This document shows, piece after piece, positions 33,121 through 42,956 of a DNA stretch of 64,000 bases; position 1 is the first letter of the stretch; every line of letters begins with the position of its first letter. The notes under the pieces are model-generated. The model saw only the letters and a program-made list of their open reading frames with translations, was not told where the DNA came from and made no database searches. A program made the position numbers and the translations under genes. The stretch comes from Rhynchopus sp. YZ270_cl-10 (Eukaryota > Euglenozoa > Diplonemea > Diplonemida > Diplonemidae), in assembly GCA_964035575.1 (NCBI GenBank), contig OZ037890.1:558001-622000 (forward strand). Reading direction: 5' to 3'.

Positions 33121-33799
33121 ACTGTACCATGTTGCGCAGAGCGCTTTTTTGATGCTCAAGTCGTATCCTTTTGACCTTAAAAGGATGTGTGCAGAGAGAC
33201 ATATGCACCAACTGTTTTGCGTCCTCCCCAACCTCAGATGCATTGAGTCTGTGGAGTGCAGCAGGAACGCCGGGTTTTTTTTGCAGTTCTCTCATAACGC
33301 AGCACTGCTGCTTTTACGAACCTTACCTGTCTGCATGGGACACCACTGCCTGTGTCCCCGCCTTCCGTGACCCCCCACCGCGGAGGTGCGCAGTGTCTCC
33401 CAGGTCACCCGGTTGGCGCATCCTCCTCCTCCTCCTCCAGCCCAGTTCCTTGCCGTTGCAGATCCAGAAGACTACATTGCCTAGGTCCCGCCTACTTTGT
33501 ACGTGTTGAGTCGTCTTCTGCTTGAGGGCGTAACAGCGCTTAGCGAGCACCCGAAAACTCACCCACACCAATGTTACGTTTGCGGTGTTGGCAGATTCGT
33601 CCTCAATGTCTCCTGGGTGTGGGGCGTTCTCTCATACGTCCATGTGGGTGATGTGGTCTCTTTACATGACGTCGTGAGACAACACCGTGCTGCCGAGGCC
33701 GTGCGATGAACGATTATGATCTTAGGTGACAAACCCTGTGGTGTTTCAGTTCATCCCTTACAAAGCTTTCTGTGACAGGAAGAAGCTCCGGTCCCCCAA

Positions 33800-34195
33800 A
33801 TGGCCTCCTCCCTTAAATGGAGCACCACCCTGTCTGTGACATGCGTGGAACTTGCCATTGACTTGGAAATGTTCCACAAACACCTTCTCCGGTCTACCTC
33901 TCCCATTAGAGAGCGGGCCTTTGCCTTACGCACCACCCTCAACAAAATTCCATGTCTATGCAAAGATCTTGGGATCCAGAACCCAATTCCCGCATCTGCC
34001 ATCTCCTCCTCACGGGGCCGGTCCATGGCGGCCAAATTAGGAACTCCTGCTGGGGAAATGACATTCCTGACAAACGCCCTTGTGGGATCCCACGCAGCTG
34101 ATGCTGTGCGATAACGAATGTGATCAAGGTAACTAACACGAGAGCACGAGAGTCTTAGGGTCATCTTGGTTCCGTACACCTTTCTTCTGTTACAG
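33800..34195 (+). pseudogene. 3' end of an unidentified coding mobile element, with R1 tail
   Basis: An open frame ends ...GSHAADAVR at 34114. It is followed directly by CGAATGTGATCAAGG and an R1 copy to about 34195. The same arrangement (coding tail, GATCAAGG, R1) recurs at 25925 and, more diverged, at about 5385, 33690 and 57755. It shares a CVELA-containing segment with 32473-32805. It is a fossil fragment, family unassigned. Confidence 0.5.
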
Positions 34196-34297
34196 AGATC
34201 CAAGAAACATCGGAGGGGGCAAAAAAACCCCCTCTCCCTAGGTTTTTGGGAGGTTTTGGGAAATACCAAAAACCCATCTATGGTTCTTGGATCACTG
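34193..34297. mobile_element. Mariner-like MITE with TA flanks, copy 3
   Basis: The left end CAGAGATCCAAGAA is preceded by TA. The right end TTCTTGGATCACTG is followed by TA. The centre folds back (GGTTTTGGGAAATACCAAAAACC). It lies about 130 bp before the leader acceptor of the glycosyltransferase gene. Confidence 0.65.
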
Positions 34298-34410
34298 TAA
34301 ATCACTATCATCGTTCTTGGAGCCGCAGGAGCTGTGCTCCCCATCACTCTGCAGAGGTCTGCAAAAGCTCTTGACCCCACACGACACACACATCTTTTGT
34401 TTGTTTGTGT

Positions 34411-34441
34411 TTATTTTTTTTTTTGACAGGACGTAGCAAAT
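34411..34441 (+). promoter_or_regulatory. Trans-splice-like acceptor of the glycosyltransferase gene
   Basis: A T-run then GACAG at 34425-34429, with the ATG 13 nt further on (34442). There is no other AG between tract and start. Confidence 0.55.
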
Positions 34442-36499
34442 ATGAGGCCGAAACAGCTCCTTTGCGGGCTGCTCCCGATTGTGATGTTGTTTATTGTGTT
34501 TGGGGAGTGGTGGGGTGATGGGGAGTCTGCGCCTCAAAGTGTTGTACAACGGGCAAAGGCGAGCGAGCAGGCCTCCCGCCCTGACAGCATCCCTGCTGCC
34601 ACCACTACACCAACGACGCAAAAACCGGCCACGGTCTCTACAAAGAAGGATAAGGTTGTGCATGAGAAGCTGCTGGAAACAGAGGCCATCACCCACCCGG
34701 TCAACTTCCCAGCCCCGGTACGCTTGGTGTCCGAGATGGAGGGTGACTGTCTAGTGCATATGGGCACCCAATTAGTCATTCCAACCACCGCAAAGAAGCT
34801 TCTCGCCAAGCGTGCCCCTTCTGTAGGCGAATGCGCTGAGTACTGTAAAAAGGAGCCAGGCTGCCAGATATTTATGTTCCAATATTGGGATGTGTACTGC
34901 ATTATGTTTGACAGCGAAGGAATTGAGTCGTCGAAGAAGATGAAGGAGGTTATGAGGAGAAGCACGCAGATTGATACTGGACGGTGTGCTTCCCCTGGGA
35001 AGGAAGAGGACAGCGACAACGATGAGGACAAAAACTATGAAAAGGCGCAGAAGGAGGAGCGCAGTGACTACACAGTTCATTACAACCCCGCGCAGATCCT
35101 TGACGCCTTTAAGATCCCCTTTCTCTGCACCCCGAACGTCTCCAACCACGCTGCCTGGCGCAAACGCATCGCTAAACTCCCTGTCAAATACTCCCCTCGA
35201 GCAGAGTTCCACCCACCCCTCCCCGAAGCCCTCACCTCCACATGGTACTGCGATAAGATAGGCAACCCGCTCACACGCTACACCTCCCTGCCTCTACGGT
35301 ACCAGAAGAACTCTCTTGTGGTGGGGCTGTACAGTGGGGAGAGCATTATTTATTCCCGCGCATCGATCTGTTTGGACACTTGGCTGGGGTCTTTGAGTGA
35401 AGGCAAGAAGTTTGTGTTCACCTCTTCGAGCGAGCAGGAGGCTTACGGTGTGGAGACGCTGGGGTCTGCTCTCTTTCCTTTACGCGAATACGACGCTGCG
35501 TTGCGCCCTGAACGCGAAGCATCCAACGCCCAACGCCTTCAGCTCTGGGGGCTCTCCGTGATGTACGAGAAGAACCCCGACGCAGACTGGTACCTCATTG
35601 TAGGCGATGACACCTATGTTGAAACGGACTTCATGCTGAGCGGCCTGCAACGTTATGACAGTGACGAACTGCTCTGGCTTGCCCCCGTCTCCTACCACGA
35701 AGTTAGCGGAAAATCTGACGGTTGGAAATGGATTCTTCGCACCGAAAAGCACAAAACCTTTTTAGACACCTTAGCAGAGCCGGTAGACGGCGTGCTCTCC
35801 AACTGGGCACAACGTTACCTCAACTATGAAAAGAAAACAGAAGAAAATCCGAGAGGGCATTATGAGTTTGAGTGGAGCACCGGAGCTACCGGGTGGATTC
35901 TGTCCCGCTCTGCAGCAAAGCTGTACCACGCGAACCTGCCGTACTTCATGAAGATCTTCGACATTGATGCCATATGCTACTGCCCAGACCTTTTGACAGG
36001 GTTCTTCCTTTCTCTGCTTGGCATGCGCATTACCCTCTTCGACCACATGAAGATGCATCCTTACGCAGTGGACAGCGTCGAAGTTGACTTCTCAAAGATG
36101 GACGAGGTTACGCTCTATCATTATGTATACCCTGGAAGGATGGCGGGCATCCAGGAGCGTGCGTTGCATTCGAAGATTGACCGTCTTGTGATTGGTGGTC
36201 AGTTCACGACGCTCAAAAATGTGGCAAAAGAGTTCTATAAGCAGCATCTAGAAGTGGCAGGGAGACGTTTGAAGCAGCTGCGTGAATTTGGTGTGACAAA
36301 CATCACAGTGACAGCATTGCCCATAGAGGACGTACCGCAGAACGTCGAACAGTCGCTAGAAACGCGCGTCGAGTTTGTCACGAAGTTTAGAGCCTTTGTC
36401 ACAGAGCACTTCTCCCGCCTCCGCAGATGGCAGTCTCTCGTCCTCACCGCGGTTCAAAAATCTGGCAAAAAGAGGGTTTCAAGATACGACATACCATAA
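34442..36499 (+). CDS. Fringe-like (GT31-type) glycosyltransferase with PAN/apple-like domain, type II membrane protein
   Basis: 685 aa. Residues 5-20 form a hydrophobic signal anchor after a short basic N-terminus. A Thr/Pro-rich stem runs to about 95. A PAN/apple-like domain at about 100-185 has six cysteines (103, 131, 135, 141, 153, 182) around ECAEYCKKEPGCQIFMF. The catalytic domain, about 290-600, has NPDADWYLIVGDDTYVE (378-394, GDD as the metal-binding DxD motif) and STGATGWILSRSAAKLYH, matching the GDDDTY and GGAG motifs of Fringe and core-1 beta-1,3-galactosyltransferases. It should work in the Golgi lumen and add a hexose from UDP-sugar to a glycan. Donor and acceptor cannot be read from sequence. 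A lumenal PAN domain on such an enzyme is uncommon. The start agrees with the acceptor at 34429. Confidence 0.85.
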   Translation: MRPKQLLCGLLPIVMLFIVFGEWWGDGESAPQSVVQRAKASEQASRPDSIPAATTTPTTQKPATVSTKKDKVVHEKLLETEAITHPVNFPAPVRLVSEMEGDCLVHMGTQLVIPTTAKKLLAKRAPSVGECAEYCKKEPGCQIFMFQYWDVYCIMFDSEGIESSKKMKEVMRRSTQIDTGRCASPGKEEDSDNDEDKNYEKAQKEERSDYTVHYNPAQILDAFKIPFLCTPNVSNHAAWRKRIAKLPVKYSPRAEFHPPLPEALTSTWYCDKIGNPLTRYTSLPLRYQKNSLVVGLYSGESIIYSRASICLDTWLGSLSEGKKFVFTSSSEQEAYGVETLGSALFPLREYDAALRPEREASNAQRLQLWGLSVMYEKNPDADWYLIVGDDTYVETDFMLSGLQRYDSDELLWLAPVSYHEVSGKSDGWKWILRTEKHKTFLDTLAEPVDGVLSNWAQRYLNYEKKTEENPRGHYEFEWSTGATGWILSRSAAKLYHANLPYFMKIFDIDAICYCPDLLTGFFLSLLGMRITLFDHMKMHPYAVDSVEVDFSKMDEVTLYHYVYPGRMAGIQERALHSKIDRLVIGGQFTTLKNVAKEFYKQHLEVAGRRLKQLREFGVTNITVTALPIEDVPQNVEQSLETRVEFVTKFRAFVTEHFSRLRRWQSLVLTAVQKSGKKRVSRYDIP

Positions 36500-37922
36500 G
36501 GGGGGGTGGGACCAAGGGGGAGGGTGGTTTGATAACTAATAGGGGTAATTCTTACTAAGAATATGGCCAAGGGGGAAGGGAGGAGGGAGGGGGGAAGGGG
36601 CCTGTTGGAGTGATATTGTATTAGGGAAAAGTACCCACTTCGGTGGAGGGGTTTACGATGCAAACTAAATGGGCTAAACAAGGGATGGGGGATATGGGGC
36701 GTGGGTTTGGGGGAGGCAGGGGGGAGCTATTTTGTTCGTAAAGGAATTTTCTATACCGCATAGCGTGATTCGTAGTCTGCCTGAGTCCAACGGAGTCTGT
36801 CTGAGTTGAGACGGACTATGACAGACTTTGGAAGTCCGTCTCAAGTCCGCCCGAGTCAAGGCGGACTCGGCCTAAGAAGTCTGCCTCAAGTCCACCAAAA
36901 CTCGGGTGGACTTGAGGTGGATTAGAAGTGGAGGACTCAGTCAAAAGTCCGTCTCAACTGCGGATCTTGGTTGAATTTTTTTTTTGGCAGATTCAGTTGT
37001 ACTGCGAAGTATGGCATTGGGAGGGGGTATACTTTATTCCCTCAGGAAGAAATTATTACCCCTTTTTTAACTTTTTTCTGTTATTTTTTTCGTTTCTTTT
37101 TTTTTCCCACCCCCGGTACAGCCGGTCATGCACCAAGGTACACTGTCACGAGAGGGCTTTGTATTTCAACTCTGCTTTCTTTTGATTTGTTAAAAGAGTT
37201 GAAAATTCCATTCTGAAACTCTTACCCAGCAACGTGCAGCTTTTTCTAATGAGGGGAGGGGGTGAACCGTGGACCGAGAGATAGGTCAAGGCTAAAGGCG
37301 ACGCTTTTGGTGGGCATTCTGTCACTTTTTGTTTTTAGATGTCTGTGAAGAAAAATCGTGGCTGCTATCTAGTGATAGTAGAATAGTAGCCAATCAAACA
37401 AAAAAAAATTAGATGGTTGTGCACAGTGAGGCATAACTTCATCTTTCGTTAGAATGCCTGATGCGAGAAAAAAAAATATTTTTTGTGTGCTTGAGGAGCT
37501 TTCTGGTTACGCACAAAAAAACATATTGTCACGAGAGAGATTTGTACTTCAAATTATAATTCTTTGGGGAAGGTAGCTAACCACATTTCCAAAAAAGGTG
37601 ACCAACCATGAGAGGCTTACGGTCATCAATGATTTATAGACGTTTCTCTTTTGTTTTTTAGCCGTATGTGCACAGCGAGGCACATTTCATCTTGCGAAGT
37701 TTTAGTGAACAGAGCAGATTTTTTTTTTTAAAATTCTGCGGACAACGGAAAAGACATAGTAGTAGAGTAGTCAGGACAGATCAGGTGGAATGTTATGTTT
37801 AGTTTTTCAGGTAGCCAATGAAAGCGACTTAGAATCGTCACACTACCGTTCTTTTTTGTTCTGGTTGGGGCAATGATTATGTTCCCTGCTTACAACACCC
37901 TCCCTCGTGGTAACCGTGTGCA
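36500..37922. other. Spacer with dispersed repeats
   Basis: At 36765-36960 there is an array of diverged, partly inverted blocks around AAGTCCGTCTCAAGTCCGCC. R4 lies at 37100-37175, S4 at 37335-37412 and R1 at 37598-37650. No gene is seen. Confidence 0.5.
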
Positions 37923-38752
37923 CACTAATCATACTTGCACCCCCATATGGGGAACCCACTAAATATGGGGGGATATGGGGGTTTCCAGAAACCCGTCCCC
38001 CATATGGGGAAACTACGAGGAAATATGGGGACATACTGCAGAAATATGGGGGGATATGGGGGATTTGAAATCCCCCATATGGGGGGATTTTGGTGATTTT
38101 GGGGTGGGTTTTTTGGCTTCTGTGAGGGTTTGGCCCAGTAAAACACCCAGAAACCGCGCTTTTCGAGATTTCCGGGCTGGGTCTGGGTGAAATAAAAAAA
38201 AAATCGGCCACTTTCGTTGAGCAGAACCCCTTTAGGTGACTCACAGTACACAGTACACAGTACACAGTACACAGTACACAGTACACAGTACACAGTACAC
38301 AGTACACAGTACACAGTACACAGTACACAGTACACAGTACACAGTACACAGTACACAGTACACAGTACACAGTACACAGTACACAGTACACAGTACACAG
38401 TACACAGTACACAGTACACAGTACACAGTACACAGTACACAGTACACAGTACACAGTACACAGTACACAGTACACAGTACACAGTACACAGTACACAGTA
38501 CACAGTACACAGTACACAGTACACAGTACACAGTACACAGTACACAGTACACAGTACACAGTACACAGTACACAGTACACAGTACACAGTACACAGCGTT
38601 GTATTTCCCTCTTTTCCCCCTACTAAAGTCCCCCATATTCCCCCATATGGGGGAATATGGGGGAAGGAAACATTTAAAAAACCCCCCATATCCCCCCATA
38701 TCCCCCCCATATTTTAGGGCCTCCCCATATGGGGGTGCAAGTATGACTAATG
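37923..38752. mobile_element. TIR/foldback element carrying a 7-bp minisatellite
   Basis: The ends match over about 30 bp: left ATCATACTTGCACCCCCATA, right its inverse. The arms are built of repeated CCCCCATATGGGGG palindromes. The middle is the (ACAGTAC)n array. No transposase. The long open frames through it come only from the repeat, since a 7-bp unit without stops stays open in all frames. Confidence 0.8.
38243..38596 (+). repeat. (ACAGTAC)n minisatellite, about 50 copies
   Basis: 354 bp of essentially perfect ACAGTAC heptamers. Lack of variation implies recent expansion or active homogenisation. Confidence 0.95.
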
Positions 38753-38755
38753 AAG

Positions 38756-38965
38756 TGCTCTCTGGGGTTGGGTAACCCACGAAGAACCAGTGCCCTGCCT
38801 CCGCCGATGAACGGTGAGGGGTTTGCATTTTCAACTTCTCTTTTTGTTACCTTGTCTTGGAAAACTACGAAATGGATGTGGTACAACGTAGTTTCGGGTC
38901 CACCCCAGTGTTTTAGTCACGCACCAAGGCGCACTGTCACGAGAGGGCTTTGTATTTCAGGTCAA
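38756..38965 (+). repeat. R6 then R4 repeats, long copies
   Basis: At 38800-38850 CCGCCGATGAACGGTGAGGG with its TTTGCATTTTCAACTTC tail. At 38900-38965 the longest R4 copy: GTCACGCACCAAGGCGCACT then CACGAGAGGGCTTTGTATTT. Confidence 0.6.
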
Positions 38966-39252
38966 CTTTGTGAAGATGTAGCCTTTGTGATTCTGGTTTT
39001 CTTTTTCAGTTCCAACAAACAAACAAAATGCAAGGCTACGCTCACGCGGTTTGTTCGCAATCCACTTTCTTGGTTTTGAAAGGCAACATCACATTCAAAA
39101 AAAAACCCTACCATCTCTCCTCGCTTGTGGAAGTAGATAAGCACAAAAACAATAACATTGATAAGTGGAGCTCATCCTCGGGTGTCTACACTGATACCAA
39201 GTTTTCAATAACAAGAAAAGGGGCTTATATAGGGGGGGTAAAACCCGGTCAG

Positions 39253-39440
39253 TAAATGTTGCGTACCGCGGCTTCGCCAGGAACCTTTGGGTGCCATGAA
39301 CGTAGTTTATTTTTGTAAATGTACCGAGGTTACTGATAATTGGTGTGCCACGTGTGCCTGGTGCAAATATCAATGAAGCCGAACTCCGCAGTTGGATAAT
39401 CGAGGAATTCTCACGTTCCGCTGGAGGCCCGGGCTCGACC
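39253..39440 (+). repeat. GCGTACCGTGGCTTCGC module, second copy
   Basis: Matches 535-780 and 49417-49750 (TGTTGCGTACCGCGGCTTCG, AATGTACCGAGGTTACTGAT, TCTCACGTTCCGCTGGAGGC). It is a building block shared by several inverted-repeat elements. Confidence 0.65.
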
Positions 39441-39699
39441 GAGATTTGGCCGGGTTTCAGCGAAAACCCCCAGCTTTCAGCAAAAACCTATATAAGCCCC
39501 TGAACAATAACAAAAAAAACTCATTAGAATAAAAAGCGGAAACGCAAAAAAAAAAAAAAAGTACAGCAATACCCCCACCTCTCGCACCCCGTTATTATTT
39601 CATTTACTCACTTCCCACCTTTGCATGAGCTCGACTGAGATGCGTTTTAGCACGTTACTACTCTTTTTTCCCGAGTGAACAAGGTAAACAAGAGTCGCG

Positions 39700-40203
39700 C
39701 TAAATCTGGAAATTTTTTAGGGGGAAATGGGTTTCGGCACTGTAAAAAATGCACCTTCGAAAAATTGCGTTATGATGTATTTCCGGAGCAACCCAACCTG
39801 TGGCGAGCACCTTGTCCACCTCATCATCGTAACCAGACAGGTAACCACCATGGATGACCTTGAGTCCGGGCACGTCGAAACCAACGGCGGCCAGGAACTC
39901 GTCTGTCTGACACTCCGCGAGCGGCATCAGCTCACACTTCGGGAGTTTGACTGAGAGGCCCATGTCCTCAGAAATGCGGATGAGATTCTGAAAAGCCTGA
40001 CTGACACCATCTGGCGATCCACCGATTGTACCGTCATCAAGATACCAGACAGAGAGATCCACCCCCTCCTGTTGCTTCATCGTCTCTGCGACCTGTTTGA
40101 TGGCCAGGGAGAAAAGCAGTGCCCCCAGCGGATCACCTTGTTGTGCACCACACATTGACGACAGTTCCACGTGTGATGGGATCAATTTTTCCAAAATGGT
40201 CAT
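39700..40203 (-). mobile_element. Non-LTR retrotransposon (LINE) reverse-transcriptase fragment
   Basis: Minus-strand frame of 167 codons. GAQQGDPLGALLFSLAI is RT motif 4 and WYLDDGTIGG is the YxDD catalytic motif, followed by GLSVKLPKCELMPL (motif 6 region). Only the palm is present: finger motifs upstream and thumb, RNase H and tail downstream are missing, so this is a dead fragment. The sequence around 39595-39670 next to it also occurs in HYPK-like intron 1. YLDD with QQGDPLG fits LINE-type RT. Confidence 0.85.
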
Positions 40204-40567
40204 TTTTATGCCTTGTCACCTGGGTATACCCTGTCAAATTTATGACAACAAAGTGACAACGCTATTACATGATACATTCTGCATTCCACGGAACCACGTT
40301 TTTTTTTACAGCACATCACTGTACTATGTACATTGCTCTGGCTGTTGCAATGCCGGGTCAGAACGTCATCATCACTCCCCCATCACTCCGAGGACAGAGA
40401 TAAAAGAAGGATGGCACCTGCCCCCCCTAAACAACGACGGCAAGCATCGCTTTCTTCCTTCCCCTCCTTCCTCCTCCCTCCCTCCTCCCCCACACCAACG
40501 CCACCATTCCCAAACAGCACACCCCCACTTCCCCCCCCCGCCACTCCCCCTCCACTTCTCCTCTCAG
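40204..40567. other. Spacer ending in a leader acceptor
   Basis: The long pyrimidine-rich stretch 40436-40565 ends TTCTCCTCTCAG at 40567, five bases before the next start codon. No gene is seen within it. Confidence 0.5.
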
Positions 40568-40572
40568 AGTAC

Positions 40573-41025
40573 ATGATAGGCCGTCTTTCGCTGTGTTTGG
40601 TTGTTTTGTTGGGTGGTGTGGAGAGTTGTGATGAGGCCCACACTAAAGGGGGGGATGTGTGTTATTACAATACGGATGGGGCGAGCGAGACGTGCTCTTG
40701 CCCATGGACAACGTGTCAGCGGCCTCGCTTTGTGAATGACGCAGATGAGGACGTCGGTGGCAGCAGCAGTGCGAACGGCAGCATGAGCGGCTACCAATGC
40801 GTCACCACACAGCAGGCGGTGTTCCTCTATGCATCCTTCTGGTGCCTCGTCGCCATCGTCGTCATAACAGTCTCCTGGGCGCTATGCTGCAAAGGCCAAG
40901 GCCTCACCTGCACGCAGCCCTTCGAAGGCGGCTTCTTCTTCAAGTCCCGTGGAATAGACGGCCCCCTCTCCAGATCCCAAGATCGATCCTCATACGGTTC
41001 AGTTGGGGTTCAAGTTCTGCAATAG
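40573..41025 (+). CDS. Small cysteine-rich type I membrane protein, unidentified
   Basis: 150 aa. The frame is open upstream to 40333, but the acceptor CTCTCAG at 40567 makes the ATG at 40573 the natural start. Residues 1-18 are a signal peptide (LSLCLVVLLGGVES). The ectodomain of about 60 residues has cysteines at 19, 30, 41, 43 and 48, with C76 nearer the membrane. Residues about 82-105 (FLYASFWCLVAIVVITVSWA) form one membrane span, followed by CC and a Ser/Gly-rich cytosolic tail of about 45. It could be a small surface receptor or adaptor; no family is recognised. It probably enters the ER and resides on the cell surface or endomembranes. Confidence 0.65.
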   Translation: MIGRLSLCLVVLLGGVESCDEAHTKGGDVCYYNTDGASETCSCPWTTCQRPRFVNDADEDVGGSSSANGSMSGYQCVTTQQAVFLYASFWCLVAIVVITVSWALCCKGQGLTCTQPFEGGFFFKSRGIDGPLSRSQDRSSYGSVGVQVLQ

Positions 41026-41315
41026 AGAGAGAAGAAAGAAAAGGTGAAGACTTTAATGAAATCCTGCTTGGTCGCCTGGAGGAGGAGGAGGAGGAGGGGG
41101 TGTGATTTGCTGATGTGTTCTGATTGGTAGAGTGGTCCAACGTAGGGAGAGGGAACCCACCTAGAGGAGAGAGGGGAAGGGGTGGGGTGGGGTGGGGTGG
41201 GAGTGGGGGGTATTGTGTGTGGGGCGATTAGATGTCATCCTTATTCAGTGTGAGGTGAGGGGGGGGGCAAAAAGCTCATTTCTTTTGGAAATGAAGCTGG
41301 GGTGGGTGGGGTGCA
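41026..41315. other. G-rich 3' flank
   Basis: Contains (GGGGT)n at about 41176-41205 and (GGA)n near 41080-41100, both able to form G-quadruplexes. No gene. Confidence 0.5.
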
Positions 41316-41940
41316 GGTGTAGCCGTAACTAGGGGGGTCAAAACCCGCGATCCCCGATCCCCGATCCCCGGCTTAATTTAGGGGGGGTTTTATGAGGAAA
41401 AATCAGGAAAACGGTAAAAAAATGTCAAAAATCTGTTCGTTTGCACACTGTGAAAAAAATCGCGACCCACCGCTGAAAGCGCAAGGTGTTTACCTTGTGA
41501 GAGCCTGTGAGAGCTTACTGAGAGCTTATGAGGTCCTGTGCTGTGGTAGCGCACAGTACATAGAGTACACACAGTTCACACCGAAAACACTTGCATTTGC
41601 ATTTCCGGAATCCGTCCGGCCAGTGGTGGGGTCAATTTGCCGAAATGGACAAGTTCTCGTTTTTGGTCAATTTCCGCACACAGTATACACAGGGATTGTT
41701 CGGGTGCCTATTTTTTTTTTGACCCAACCCCCTCGCAAGAAAGCAGGGTATTTTTCCACCCCCAGAAAATGCCGTTATTGGAAAGATTGGGATCCTCTGA
41801 ATCCAAATCCGTGTTCCGGCCCAGGATTCAAATTGATCCTTAAATCTAATATTGCTAAGGCAGCATTTCCCATGCAGTTTGTTAGGGGGAAAATCTGGGA
41901 ATTTTGGCCCGGGGATCGATCCCCGGCTTATGGCTGTACC
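41316..41940. mobile_element. TIR element with GATCCCCG repeats
   Basis: The left end GGTGTAGCCGTAACTAGGGG and the inverted right end GGTACAGCCATAAGCCGGGG match in about 14 of 20 places, with GATCCCCG blocks just inside both ends. The interior has the CATTTCCGGAATCCGTCCG module followed by GGTGGGGTCAATTTGCCGAA, also present twice in the 42957-44166 element. Confidence 0.5.
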
Positions 41941-42159
41941 TGGTGGGGTGGGATGGGGGTTTAAAGCTGGGTGTATCTTATTGGTAGATAGTGTGTTATT
42001 ATTTTTGGGGAAAATGTGTGTTTTGAAAATCAATTATGGATGGTTCCTGTGGGATCTTGTTCATTGATGTGTGCATGTGAAGACTCATGTTTCGTGTTTT
42101 TTGTTGTGATTTCCTCCGATTCTTGGGAGGTATGTTGCTTATGACACCGTCTGAGGGGG

Positions 42160-42956
42160 AAAATTTCCACTAAAGGATGTGGGGAAATCAACTATGTCGA
42201 GTGCCGTGTCTTGCCCTTAATGTGTTTTTTTTTTTGCTCTTTTTTCGATGGCTACAACCGTGTGTCCAGTGTACAACTATTTGATTGCGTTTTTCTCGTT
42301 GTGAAAATAATGAGAGTATTCTTTTAGGTCCAATAAGTAATCTAAATCAGTCTCAAAAATGTTCAACATGATCATATTTTTTTTCTTCTTTTTTTTCCAA
42401 ATTCACTTTACGGTGCGCGTATCGATGCACCTTTTGACAGGTACTCTATACCAGACGTGCCTAAAACAAAGCAAAGCAAAAAAATAATGCTGTTCCGTGT
42501 CTGTAAATGCTATCTTATTACATTTTGCGTTTTGTTTTGTGTTTTTTTGTTTTGTTTTTTTGAAAGCCACTACATCCAGCAGGAAATAATCAGGTATTAC
42601 GTTCCACATGTTGGACGTAGGGGATCGTTCCCCATAAGGAATCCCCCATATATGAAGATGGTGTGTGTTTTCTTAAGTGATGAACAGAGATTTAGACACT
42701 ATTTCTCTTCCTTTTTTAAAAAGGTAGCCTTCATCGAACATTTTACATGCTTAGAACAGGGTATTACTGAGGGCCATCCCCAAAGCCACTCGTTTTGTGA
42801 TATCTATGAAAAACAAACTAAATAATTTGTGTATGTTATGGACTGTTGGGGCAGCGCTATGCAGCGTTTTATGATCCCACCCCACGGTGCACTGGTTATG
42901 TGCCAAAGGTACACTGTCAGGGTTTTTTGTATTTCAAATCATTGTTTTTTTCCTTT
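42160..42956. other. Spacer with T/A runs and R4
   Basis: A GTTTT/AAAAC-rich foldback is at 42465-42565 and an R4 copy at 42880-42950. No gene is seen. Confidence 0.45.

Noticed and set aside
33751-34389. 212-codon minus-strand frame
   Set aside because: It overlaps the plus-strand mobile-element remnant, an R1 tail and a MITE, and has no recognisable domain.
38243-38596. CRISPR-like array
   Set aside because: Units are 7 bp, contiguous and without spacers, in a eukaryotic setting; it is a minisatellite.
37843-38834. Long open frames on both strands (up to 261 codons) through the heptamer array
   Set aside because: The 7-bp unit has no stop in any frame, so length is an artefact of the minisatellite; the products are pure repeats of one short motif.
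40333-40572. N-terminal extension of the small membrane protein
   Set aside because: It is translated from the pyrimidine tract before the leader acceptor; the signal peptide begins at 40573.
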